Shown here one piece after another: positions 18,401 through 25,599 of a stretch of 49,771 nucleotides of DNA (the first letter of the stretch is position 1; each line of letters begins with the position of its first letter). Both the position numbers and the translations under genes were made by a program. The notes under the pieces were generated by a model. That model was not told where the DNA came from. It saw nothing but the letters and a program-made list of their open reading frames with translations, and ran no database searches. The stretch covers positions 1 through 49,771 of the forward strand of contig JAEUQC010000193.1 of NCBI GenBank assembly GCA_016789905.1, given 5' to 3'. Origin of the DNA: Bryobacterales bacterium. Lineage in GTDB: Bacteria; Acidobacteriota; Terriglobia; Bryobacterales; Bryobacteraceae.

Positions 18401-18923
18401 GGTCCTGTATCTCCAGAAAAAAATTCTTTCGGCCGAATATCTCCGCGTACTCCCCGGCCATCTGCCGAGCCTTGTCGTACTTGTCTTCCAGCAACGCTTC
18501 GTTCACGTCCCCGCGCAGGCACGCCGACAAACATACCAGCCCCTTCGAATGCTGCTGCAAAAGCTGTTTGTCCACCCGGGGTTTGTAATAGAACCCGTCC
18601 AGATAGCCCGTGGATACCAGTTTGATCAGGTTGCGGTAGCCGTCCTGGTCCTGCGCCAGCAGCACCAGATGGTTGTATCGCCCCGCTTGCTTCTTGTGGT
18701 CGTCCACCACGTAGAGTTCACACCCAATCACCGGGTGTACTCCCTTCGCTTTCGCCGCGTTGTAGAACTCCACCCCGCCAAACAAATTGCCATGGTCGGT
18801 CATGGCTATGGCGGGCATCTGCTCCTTGGCGGCAATCTCCATTAGTTGCTTGATCTCGCAGGCACCGTCAAGCAGCGAATAGTCGGTATGGCAATGTAGG
18901 TGAACGAAAGGTACGTCTGACAT
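15453..18923 (-). CDS. dnaE: DNA polymerase III subunit alpha
   Basis: This is the replicative polymerase catalytic subunit, 1156 residues, the normal length for DnaE1. The N-terminal PHP domain keeps its metal-binding set (HLHCHTDYSLLDG at 8-20, TDHGN at 42-46, TNDAHYL at 201-207), unlike the degenerate E. coli version. The polymerase domain shows PGRGSAAGS (365-373) and the catalytic PDIDTDF (405-411). A C-terminal OB-fold (LCGILTGIQRRRSKEGKAY) is present. I chose ATG 18923 because the conserved N-terminus starts there; no Shine-Dalgarno is visible. It is divergent from the Gfo/Idh/MocA gene across 72 bases. Identity is certain. Confidence 0.98.
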   Translation of the reverse strand: MSDVPFVHLHCHTDYSLLDGACEIKQLMEIAAKEQMPAIAMTDHGNLFGGVEFYNAAKAKGVHPVIGCELYVVDDHKKQAGRYNHLVLLAQDQDGYRNLIKLVSTGYLDGFYYKPRVDKQLLQQHSKGLVCLSACLRGDVNEALLEDKYDKARQMAGEYAEIFGRKNFFLEIQDHDLDQDHKLIPEVARLAKDMDLPLVATNDAHYLRQADARAHDIFMCISTGKTYNDPNRMKWDKPAFYIKNKREMEALFSNYPQSLVTPYEIAMSCQVKLEKVKEPFPKFDVPPNHSIDSFFEYAVREGFEKRKPRLEYMAAHGQLRTPLPEYEERLTREIKMIQQMKFSGYFLIVWDFIRYAREQNIPVGPGRGSAAGSLVSFAMTITDIDPLQYGLLFERFLNPERISMPDIDTDFEPRGRGKVIQYVTEKYGREQVAQIITFGTLGAKAAIKDVGRVMEMTFGEVDKLTKLVPPTLNIKLKEAIEQEPGFGEAAKADRRVEDVLEVAQRLEGMARNASVHAAGVVISPEPLKNIVPLYKTNKDEIVTQYDMSGLEKMGLLKMDFLGLTTLTIVDDALKLIESNRGKKIVMEEIPLDDAFTYQEIFHKGNTSGVFQFESGGMQDILRRSKPERIEDLCALNALYRPGPIQGGMVDDFIARKHGKKEVVYDLPQLEPLLAETYGVIVYQEQVMQISNVLAGYSLGDADILRRAMGKKSADEMERQKVRFLEGAAKNNLNVKKADKIFDLMAQFAGYGFNKSHSAAYAYMAYITAYLKAHYSIEFMSGLLTSETGNTDKVVKYINECRDRGIKVLPPDVNKSLLSFAPDGEAIRFGLGAIKNLGQGAVESILAARKEGGPFKNFFEFAERIDLSAVNKRAIESLIKAGAMDSLDGTRSQLFAAVDRAMEHGAKVRRDKESGQGGLFGDMFGGGEETQEDLPKVPDWKRMQALQGEKEMIGFYVSGHPLDDYEDRIADLRTHETDQLADLPRNFEVKLCGILTGIQRRRSKEGKAYVTLGVEDLKGSLEGMIFNGRDNDHLIEDLSPCLTDDNACLIVATVMPDEGAAPRLRIKELIPLANTRVPLASLIAIRVRLQENGRDPVRELHELFERKPGTAQVRLKLEAARDFSAILDVVQRVRPDREFRKTVEQICGAEAFEVLQN

Positions 18924-18995
18924 CGGGAATTGTGGCGGAAGGTTCCGGGGGGAGGAAACCTCAATTATACTTTTGGAGTCCCCTAGGAGAACTCT

Positions 18996-20306
18996 ATGGA
19001 TCGCAGAAAACTTCTCATCACCGGCGCCGCGGCGCTTTCGATTGGTTCCCGGCGCATTTTGGGCGCCAATGACCGCGTTCGGATGGGCATAATCGGCCTT
19101 GGAGGACGCGGAAATGCACATTTAAGCGGCTATTTGGCCATTCCCGGCGCGCAAATTGCCGCCCTTTGCGATGTCAATCAGGCCGCCCGCGAACGCGCCA
19201 ACGCGCGCGTCGTCAAGGCCGGCCAGGACAAGGCCGCCGAAATCTCAGACATGCGAAAGCTGTTTGATTTGAAGGATATCGACGCCGTCTCCATGGCCAC
19301 CCCGAACCACTGGCACGCCCTCGGCGCCATCTGGGCCATGGCCGCCGGCAAAGACACCTATTGCGAAAAACCCGCCAGCCATAACCCCTTTGAAAGCAAG
19401 CAGATGATCGCCGCCGCTCGCAAATATGGCCGCATGTGCCAGATCGGCTCCCAAAGCCGCTCCACCCCGCACTGCATCGAAGCGATGGCCGCGCTGAAAG
19501 ACGGCGTCATCGGCAAAGTCTACATGGCAAAGGGCTTATGCTTCAAGCGGCGAAAATCCATCGGCCGCAAACCGGACGCCCCCGTCCCCCCCGGCCTCGA
19601 TTGGGACATGTTCCTCGGCCCCGCTCCCATGCGCCCCTTTAACGAACTCCGCTTCGCCTACAACTGGCACTGGTTCTGGGACACCGGCAACGGCGACCTC
19701 GGCAACCAGGGCGTTCACCAGATGGACATCGCCCGCTGGGGCATGGGCGTGCCGAACGACCACTCCGGTATGAAATCCGTCGTGTCCACCGGCGGTAAGT
19801 TCGCCTACGACGACGATCAGGAAACCCCCAACACCCAATTGGCCACGTTTGACTACGGCGACCGCGAAATCGTCTTCGAAGTGCGCGGCGTTTTGACCGG
19901 CGGCGAAGGAACCCTCGGCACCGCCAACCGCGCCACCAGCGCCGTTGGCAACCTCTTCTACGGTGTCGACGGCTGGATGGAACTCGATGGCTCCGGCTAT
20001 CGCATCTACAAGGGCGAAAACAACGAAGTCGTCAAGAACGTGAAAGCCGAACGCGGCATGGACGGCACCGTGCGCCACATGGAGAATTTCCTGGCGGCCG
20101 TTAAGTCCCGTGATCACAAGAGCTTAAACGCCGAAATCGAAATCGGCGCCGCCGCCGCCGACCTCTGCCACTTCGCCAATATCTCCTACCGCGCCCGCAA
20201 ACGCCTGAACTGGGACGGCGCAAAACACACCTTTGACGACGTCGCCGCCAACAAATTGCTCACCCGCGACTACCGCAAGCCCTACGTCGTCCCCGCAAAA
20301 CTCTAA
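18996..20306 (+). CDS. Gfo/Idh/MocA-family oxidoreductase with Tat-like leader
   Basis: This 436-residue NAD(P)-dependent oxidoreductase probably acts on a sugar or sugar derivative. A twin-arginine-like leader (MDRRKLLITGAAALS) suggests export in folded form. The Rossmann fold begins at about residue 30 (GIIGLGGRGNAH), followed by the conserved ATPNHWHA and the family EKPASHNP motif with its catalytic-region lysine. The C-terminal half carries GNGDLGNQGVHQMDIARW, typical of the large acidobacterial and planctomycete subfamily. AGGAG is 7 bases before ATG 18996, and a TATACT -10 candidate lies at 18966-18971. A TGTAAG/CTTACA hairpin follows its stop at once. The substrate is unknown. Confidence 0.93.
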   Translation: MDRRKLLITGAAALSIGSRRILGANDRVRMGIIGLGGRGNAHLSGYLAIPGAQIAALCDVNQAARERANARVVKAGQDKAAEISDMRKLFDLKDIDAVSMATPNHWHALGAIWAMAAGKDTYCEKPASHNPFESKQMIAAARKYGRMCQIGSQSRSTPHCIEAMAALKDGVIGKVYMAKGLCFKRRKSIGRKPDAPVPPGLDWDMFLGPAPMRPFNELRFAYNWHWFWDTGNGDLGNQGVHQMDIARWGMGVPNDHSGMKSVVSTGGKFAYDDDQETPNTQLATFDYGDREIVFEVRGVLTGGEGTLGTANRATSAVGNLFYGVDGWMELDGSGYRIYKGENNEVVKNVKAERGMDGTVRHMENFLAAVKSRDHKSLNAEIEIGAAAADLCHFANISYRARKRLNWDGAKHTFDDVAANKLLTRDYRKPYVVPAKL

Positions 20307-20368
20307 TGTAAGCATCCTTACACGACAATCGTGATTATGTAATCAAAGCCTCTTACAATTACATAATC
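20307..20368. promoter_or_regulatory. Two palindromic elements between oxidoreductase and Fic gene
   Basis: An inverted repeat TGTAAG-CATC-CTTACA (20307-20322) begins at the base after the oxidoreductase stop. A second, perfect 11-base inverted repeat follows: GATTATGTAAT (20333-20343) and ATTACATAATC (20358-20368) with a 14-base gap. No T-run follows either, so intrinsic termination is unlikely. The shared TGTAA/TTACA half-site suggests an operator for the Fic gene downstream. The region is unusually AT-rich for this window. Confidence 0.5.
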
Positions 20369-20479
20369 GTGCATCCGGTAGTAACAAATCGGCGCCTCGG
20401 CACGTGGATCGTCACCTCCGCCTTTGGCGAAACTTCCCTCATCGGCCTCCTGGACTAAGCCAATCAATCCCTCGGCCGC
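20369..20479 (+). pseudogene. 5' remnant of the Fic gene, ended by in-frame TAA
   Basis: In the same frame as the Fic gene, from GTG 20369, the sequence reads through NRRLGTWIVTSAFGETS and LIGLLD to a TAA at 20456-20458, then continues ANQSLGR into the Fic start region. Related Fic proteins have a continuous N-terminus of this kind, with a VPAPLPP-like stretch followed by LL-x-E-A-N-x-x-LG. Here the proline stretch is missing and the Glu codon position is TAA. This looks like a decayed 5' end. Confidence 0.5.
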
Positions 20480-21493
20480 ATGGACGACATCGGCTACGTT
20501 CTGCCGGATAAGTCCCTTTATTTGTTCATGAACGTGCGGAAAGAGGCACTGCTGTCCTCCCAGGTGGAGGGCACGCAGTCCTCGCTCGCCGATCTGCTCC
20601 TGGTCGAGGGCGAGGAGCGTCCGGAGGAGTCCCCCATGGGGGATGTCGAAGAGGTGTCCCGCTACCTGGCCGCCATGCAGCACGGGTTGACGCGGCTCGC
20701 CGGCGGCTTCCCGCTCTCGCTCCGCCTCATCCGGGAAATGCATGGCGTTTTGCTCGCCACCGGCCGTGGCTCCCACCAGAATCCGGGCGTGTTCCGAACC
20801 AGCCAGAACTGGATCGGCGGCACACGGCCCGGCAACGCGGCCTATGTTCCGCCGCCGCCCGAACGGCTCATGGAGTGCCTGGACAACCTGGAAAAGTTCC
20901 TCCATATCCAAAGGGACGATCTCCCGGTGCTCGTCCAAGCCGGCATGGTGCACGTACAGTTTGAGTCCATCCATCCGTTCCTCCATGGCAACGGGCGCAT
21001 CGGCCGGCTGCTGGTCACGCTCTTTCTCTGCCAACGAGGCGTGCTGGCGGACCCGCTGCTCTATCTCAGCCTCTACATGAAGCAGAACCGCCCCCGCTAC
21101 TACGAACTCCTCCAAAGTGTTCGTGAAGACGGCGGGTGGGAAGCCTGGCTCAGGTTCTTCCTCACCGGCGTCGCCGAAACGGCGAACGATGTCATCTCCG
21201 CCGCCCGGCGAATCATGGACCTCCGCGCCGCTGACCGTGTTCGCGTCGAAAAACTCGGCCGCGCCGGGGTCAACGGGCTTCGCCTCTTCGACCTCTTGGG
21301 CCGGTTTCCAATCCTGTCCATTCCTTTCGCCTCCCGCCAATTGGGCCTGTCGCACCAGACCTGCACGAAACTGTTTCTGCATCTGGCCGCCATCGGCATC
21401 CTCCACGGCGATGAGCGCCAACGCGGCCGCATCTTCCGCTACCGCGCCTACCTGGACATACTCAGCGAGGGGACTGAGCCTCTTCGTCCATAG
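20480..21493 (+). CDS. Fic-family protein, N-terminally truncated
   Basis: Fic domains usually transfer AMP from ATP onto a target protein. This 337-residue product keeps the inhibitory helix motif [ST]xxxE[GN] (SSQVEG, residues 26-31) at the N-terminus, as in class II Fic, the flap region, the active-site loop HPFLHGNGRIGR (165-176) and a C-terminal winged-helix-like part (about 265-310). At residue 169 the usual metal-binding Asp/Glu of HxFx(D/E)GNGR is His, so activity may be altered. ATG 20480 is the first usable start after an in-frame TAA at 20456 and has no Shine-Dalgarno. The region just upstream reads like the lost N-terminus. It may be expressed in truncated form or be decaying. Confidence 0.75.
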   Translation: MDDIGYVLPDKSLYLFMNVRKEALLSSQVEGTQSSLADLLLVEGEERPEESPMGDVEEVSRYLAAMQHGLTRLAGGFPLSLRLIREMHGVLLATGRGSHQNPGVFRTSQNWIGGTRPGNAAYVPPPPERLMECLDNLEKFLHIQRDDLPVLVQAGMVHVQFESIHPFLHGNGRIGRLLVTLFLCQRGVLADPLLYLSLYMKQNRPRYYELLQSVREDGGWEAWLRFFLTGVAETANDVISAARRIMDLRAADRVRVEKLGRAGVNGLRLFDLLGRFPILSIPFASRQLGLSHQTCTKLFLHLAAIGILHGDERQRGRIFRYRAYLDILSEGTEPLRP

Positions 21494-21575
21494 GGGTACA
21501 CCACCAAAAAGGAGGGGTAGAACCAAGTGTCATAAAATAGACACCGATTCTGCCCTACACTAAGGTTTCCTCCCT
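21494..21575 (+). promoter_or_regulatory. Leader region of the secreted nuclease gene
   Basis: This 82-base gap between the Fic stop and the nuclease start is AT-rich in its centre. It contains a short inverted repeat GTGTC-ATAAAATA-GACAC (21527-21544) whose loop could serve as a -10 region. TAAGG lies about 11 bases before ATG 21576. No firm -35 is visible, so promoter assignment is tentative. Confidence 0.3.
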
Positions 21576-24500
21576 ATGTCACTCAGAAAACTCCTCCCAC
21601 TTCTCCTCGCCGCCTCGGCCCTCCTGCCAGCCCAGGTCTCGCTGACCACGCAGGGCACCCCATACACACAGGACTTCAACACCCTCGCCAACTCCGGCAC
21701 GGGCACTGTGCTCCCGGCCGGATGGGTGTTCCTGGAGACGAGTACGAATGCCAACACCATTTACACCGCCGGAACCGGATCGAGCAATGCCGGCGACACC
21801 TACAGCTTCGGCTCCGCGGGAAGCACGGAGCGCGCGTTGGGAGGGCTCCAAAGCGGCAGCCTGATACCAACAATTGGCGCATCGTTCACCAACAACACCG
21901 GCGGCACCATTACCTCTCTCAATATCGCCTACACCGGTGAGCAGTGGCGGCTAGGGACCGCCGCACGCGTGGATCGCCTGGATTTTCAATACTCCACCGA
22001 TGCAACTTCGCTCGCCACCGGCACCTGGACCGACGTCAACCAGTTGGATTTCACCGCCCCCGTCACGGCTATCCCCCTCGGCGCCCTGGACGGCAACTCC
22101 GCCGCCAACCGCACCGCCATCACGTTCAACATCACCGGCCTGAACATCCCCAGCGGCGCCACTTTCTTCATCCGCTGGAACAGCTTCGACGGCTCCGGCG
22201 CCGATGACGGCTTGGCCGTTGACGACTTCTCCATCACCCCACAAGGCACTTCCGGCGGGCCCGCCGTGCTCTCCATTAACGATGTCTCCCAAGCCGAAGG
22301 CAACGCCGGCACGACGAACTTCACCTTCACCGTCGCTCTGTCCGCCCCGGCCGCCGCCGGCGGCGTCACCTTCGACATCGCCACCGCCGATGGAACCGCC
22401 ACTTCCGCCAGCCTCGACTACAACGCCAAAGCGCTCACCGGCCAGACAATTCCCGCCGGTTCCTCCACCTACACCTTCACCGTGCTCGTAAATGGCGATT
22501 CGGCGGTCGAGCCCAACGAGACGTTCTTCGTCAACGTCACCAACATCACCGGCGCCACCGCCGGCGACGCCCAGGGCCAGGCCACCATCCTCAACGAAGA
22601 TGTTTCGCTGCTCTCGATTCACGATGTGCAAGGCACTGGCCCGGCCTCGCCGCTCACCGGCCAATCGGTCACCGTGCGCGGCATCGTAACCGCCCTCCGT
22701 TCCAATGCATTCTTCCTCCAGGAACCGGACGCAAACGTCGATGCGGACCCGGCCACCTCGGAGGGCATTCTCGTCTTCACCTCCTCGGCTCCTCCCGCCG
22801 CCGCCGCCGTGGGCGCCCTGGTCCAGGTAACCGGCACAGTCACCGAATTCACCAGCACCGGCAATCCGCTGCTGTTCACCACCACGGAACTAACCAGCCC
22901 CTCCGTCGTGCAACTCTCCACCGGCAACCCCCTGCCCGCACCGGCCGTGCTCACAGCGGCAAACTTCCTCCCGAACGGCGGGCTCACCCAACTGGAGCGC
23001 TTCGAAGGAATGCGTGTATCCATCCCGTCCATGCGCGTAGTGGCCGCCACCGAAGGAAATGTCAGCGAAGCGAACGCCACCTCCACCTCGAACGGTGTCT
23101 ATTTTGCCGTGCTCAGCGGCATCGCCACGCCCGTGCGCGAAGCGGGAGTGGAAACACCGCTCGCGGCGCCGCTTTGCGCCGCCGGCGCCGGCTGCGCCAT
23201 CCCCGTCTTCGATGCGAACCCGGAACGGATTCGCGTGGATTCCGACGCCATTGCCGGTCAAACGGCACTCAATGTCGGCGTTGGCCTCACTCTTACCGGC
23301 GTGGAGGGAGTGCTGGACCACAACGGCAGCGCCTACTCGCTCTACACCACTCAGGCCCCCGCCATCGGCGGCGCCGCCATCTCCGCCACCCCCATCCCCC
23401 CCGCCCCGGCCGGCTCACTCACCGTCGCCGCCATGAATATGGAGCGGCTCTTCGACACCACGAACGACCCAGGCATCAGCGACCCAGTCTTGACCGCGGC
23501 GGCCTATAACAACCGCCTCGGGAAAATCTCACTCGCCATCCGCAACAACCTCCGCACGCCCGATGTGCTCGCGCTTTCGGAAGTGGAGAACCTCACCGTG
23601 GCCCAGGATCTCGCCGCCCGCATCAACGCCGACGCGATCGCCAACGCCCAGCCCGATCCCGGCTATACCCCCTATCTGATCGAAGGCAACGATGTCGGCG
23701 GAATCGACGTCGGGCTCCTCGTCCGTACCCCCGCCGTGTCCGTCGTCTCTGTCACCCAACTCGAATCCGCTACTACCTACACCGACCCTTGCACCGGCTC
23801 CCAAGCCACGCTCAACGACCGGCCTCCGCTGCGCCTTCGCGGCACCGCCTCCAAGAACGGCCAGCTCATGGATTTCACCGTTTTCGTGAATCACCTGCGT
23901 TCGTTGAACGGCATCAGCGACGAGACTTCTTGTACGCTCGCCACCGATGGCGCCCGCATCCGCGCCAAGCGCGCCGCGCAGGCCAACAATGTCGCCAAGG
24001 TCATCCAGGACGAACTCACCGCCAACCCTTCGGCGCGCATCCTCGCCGTCGGCGACTTCAACGCGTTTGAAGTCAACGATGGCTACGTGGACACCATCAA
24101 CACCATCATGGGCACCCCCGCCCCGGCCACGCAGGTTGCCGCCGCCACCGCGGACCCCTCCTACGCCAACATGACCAACCTGCTCTCCCTGCTGCAGGCC
24201 ACCCAGCGCTACTCCTACGTCTTCGACGGCAACCACCAGACGCTGGACCACGCCCTCATCAACCCGGCCGCATTGCAGCAACTCGTTGGCGGCGGCTATG
24301 CCCGCCTGAACGCCGAATTCCCGGAATCGTTCCGCGGCGACTTCAACCGTCCGGAACGTTACTCCGACCATGACCCCGCCTTCGCCTACCTCACCACCGC
24401 CGCCAACATCACCTCCCAAACGGCCACGACCCGTTTCGGCATCATCTACAACCGGACGGCCCTCACCGCCACCAGCCGCATCACCGTGCGCAACAACACT

Positions 24501-24716
24501 GCCAGCCCCATGGCCGGCCCGCTCAACCTGGTCATCTCCGGCTTGCCCAGCGGCGTCACGCTAACCAATGCCACCGCGGCTCTCGGCGCCGCTTACGTCT
24601 ACAACTTGGCGGCACCGCTCGCCCCCGGCCAGTCGGTCACCGTGAATCTAAACTTCTCCCTGAATGCCATTGGGCCCATCAACTACGCGGCCAATGTGTT
24701 TTCGGGCACACTGTAG
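21576..24716 (+). CDS. ExeM/NucH-like secreted endonuclease with Calx-beta domain
   Basis: The 1046-residue extracellular nuclease should degrade DNA outside the cell. In order it has a signal peptide (1-19), a beta-sandwich region (about 20-225), a Calx-beta domain (about 230-341, ending in the typical ATILNED), an OB-fold-like part (about 345-440) and an endonuclease/exonuclease/phosphatase domain (about 616-940). Catalytic landmarks of that domain are Asn621, Glu669 (LSEVEN), Asn772-His773 (VNHLRS), GDFN at 826-829, LDHALIN at 890-896 and SDHDP at 930-934. A C-terminal beta module (about 945-1046) may anchor or sort it. Two cysteine pairs (534/540, 739/787) may form disulfides. It is followed after 20 bases by a PEP-CTERM gene. 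Family assignment is firm. Confidence 0.88.
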   Translation: MSLRKLLPLLLAASALLPAQVSLTTQGTPYTQDFNTLANSGTGTVLPAGWVFLETSTNANTIYTAGTGSSNAGDTYSFGSAGSTERALGGLQSGSLIPTIGASFTNNTGGTITSLNIAYTGEQWRLGTAARVDRLDFQYSTDATSLATGTWTDVNQLDFTAPVTAIPLGALDGNSAANRTAITFNITGLNIPSGATFFIRWNSFDGSGADDGLAVDDFSITPQGTSGGPAVLSINDVSQAEGNAGTTNFTFTVALSAPAAAGGVTFDIATADGTATSASLDYNAKALTGQTIPAGSSTYTFTVLVNGDSAVEPNETFFVNVTNITGATAGDAQGQATILNEDVSLLSIHDVQGTGPASPLTGQSVTVRGIVTALRSNAFFLQEPDANVDADPATSEGILVFTSSAPPAAAAVGALVQVTGTVTEFTSTGNPLLFTTTELTSPSVVQLSTGNPLPAPAVLTAANFLPNGGLTQLERFEGMRVSIPSMRVVAATEGNVSEANATSTSNGVYFAVLSGIATPVREAGVETPLAAPLCAAGAGCAIPVFDANPERIRVDSDAIAGQTALNVGVGLTLTGVEGVLDHNGSAYSLYTTQAPAIGGAAISATPIPPAPAGSLTVAAMNMERLFDTTNDPGISDPVLTAAAYNNRLGKISLAIRNNLRTPDVLALSEVENLTVAQDLAARINADAIANAQPDPGYTPYLIEGNDVGGIDVGLLVRTPAVSVVSVTQLESATTYTDPCTGSQATLNDRPPLRLRGTASKNGQLMDFTVFVNHLRSLNGISDETSCTLATDGARIRAKRAAQANNVAKVIQDELTANPSARILAVGDFNAFEVNDGYVDTINTIMGTPAPATQVAAATADPSYANMTNLLSLLQATQRYSYVFDGNHQTLDHALINPAALQQLVGGGYARLNAEFPESFRGDFNRPERYSDHDPAFAYLTTAANITSQTATTRFGIIYNRTALTATSRITVRNNTASPMAGPLNLVISGLPSGVTLTNATAALGAAYVYNLAAPLAPGQSVTVNLNFSLNAIGPINYAANVFSGTL

Positions 24717-24736
24717 TCTTCGGAGGAATAACAAAA

Positions 24737-25321
24737 ATGAAAACCAAACTTCTACTTTTCCTGGCCATGGCGGCGGCCATGCCGGCGGCCATCTTCCAGG
24801 TCACCATGGATACCAACGGGCTAAGCACCCAGTCCGGAACCATTGATATTCAATTCAACCCAGGCAGCTTTCCCGGTCCATACGAAGCCGGCAGCGCGGT
24901 GATAACAAGTTTCAATTTGGGTACCGGAACGCTCGGCTCACTGGTGTCCGGGCCGGACGGCGGTGCTTCGGGTACACTCGTGCCTGGCCCGCTCACCATC
25001 TTGAACTCTGATTTCCTGAACGGTGTCCTCTACAACGCCACGTTTGGGGATTTGCTCACCTTTGATGTCGACTTCACCGGCAGCGCGTTTACGGATTTGG
25101 CGCCCTCGGTTGTTTCGTCGCTGCAGGTAACGCTCGAAACCCAGAACGGTACCTTGGTGGCCTCGGCCGGCCTTCTTGGTGACAGCCAGCTCGACACCTC
25201 CGCCAGCTCCCGTGGCGTCAGCTTCAAAGCCGCCGGCGCCGCCGTCCCGGAACCGGCCACCTTCGGCCTCTTCGCCATGGGCATGGCCGCCGTCGCGCTC
25301 GCCGCCCGCAAGCGCAAATAG
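24737..25321 (+). CDS. PEP-CTERM sorting-domain secreted protein
   Basis: The 194-residue protein has a signal peptide (about 1-19), a beta-rich body of the NF038-type extracellular kind, and a C-terminal PEP-CTERM signal: VPEPATFGLF, a hydrophobic helix and the basic end AARKRK. Exosortase recognises this signal and the protein is delivered to the surface or matrix; no exosortase gene is in the window. A strong GGAGG lies 11 bases before ATG 24737. The gene is 20 bases downstream of the nuclease, so both may serve an extracellular polymer or biofilm matrix. It ends 26 bases before a strong bidirectional terminator. Confidence 0.9.
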   Translation: MKTKLLLFLAMAAAMPAAIFQVTMDTNGLSTQSGTIDIQFNPGSFPGPYEAGSAVITSFNLGTGTLGSLVSGPDGGASGTLVPGPLTILNSDFLNGVLYNATFGDLLTFDVDFTGSAFTDLAPSVVSSLQVTLETQNGTLVASAGLLGDSQLDTSASSRGVSFKAAGAAVPEPATFGLFAMGMAAVALAARKRK

Positions 25322-25347
25322 ACTCCCGCCAACACAACCCAAAAACA

Positions 25348-25377
25348 CAAAAACTCCCGCCCCGGCGGGAGTTTTTG
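25348..25377. terminator. Bidirectional intrinsic terminator
   Basis: A 14-base perfect inverted repeat, CAAAAACTCCCGCC (25348-25361) and GGCGGGAGTTTTTG (25364-25377), forms a GC-rich hairpin with A-runs and T-runs on both sides. It lies between the convergent PEP-CTERM gene (ends 25321) and the DUF2277 gene (ends 25381) and fits termination in both directions. Confidence 0.93.
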
Positions 25378-25380
25378 CTT

Positions 25381-25599
25381 TTAACGCTGCCTTGGTTGCG
25401 CGGCAGTCTTCAATGACCCGATCAGCCGTTTGGATGCCAATGTAATGTCATCCACCGCCGCCTCAAACGACGCTTGGTTCACCTTCGACGACTTCGTCGA
25501 TCCGCTGATTTTCCGCACAAACTGCAGCGCGGCGGCGCGCACCTCCTCGTCCGTCACCGGAGGATCGAAATTGAACAGGGGCTTAATGCTGCGGCACAT
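25381..25599 (-). CDS. DUF2277 family protein
   Basis: This 72-residue protein shows the complete DUF2277 signature: MCRSIKPLFNFDPP, TDEEVRAAALQFVRKISG and a C-terminal AAVDDITLASKRLI segment. The family is small, conserved in many soil bacteria and of unknown function; a Cys at position 2 is invariant here. It is the last gene of a five-gene minus-strand run. Its ATG (25599) directly follows the TAA of the preceding TIM-barrel gene with no gap, which implies translational coupling. It ends 4 bases before the bidirectional terminator. Confidence 0.93.
   Translation of the reverse strand: MCRSIKPLFNFDPPVTDEEVRAAALQFVRKISGSTKSSKVNQASFEAAVDDITLASKRLIGSLKTAAQPRQR

Noticed and set aside
18942..18961. 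Near-palindrome AGGTTCC...GGAAACCT between dnaE and the oxidoreductase
   Set aside because: One-base mismatch in register and no repeat elsewhere; too weak to call an operator.
20318..21526. 402-codon minus-strand frame opposite the Fic gene
   Set aside because: No recognisable fold; the plus frame has the Fic loop and inhibitory motif.
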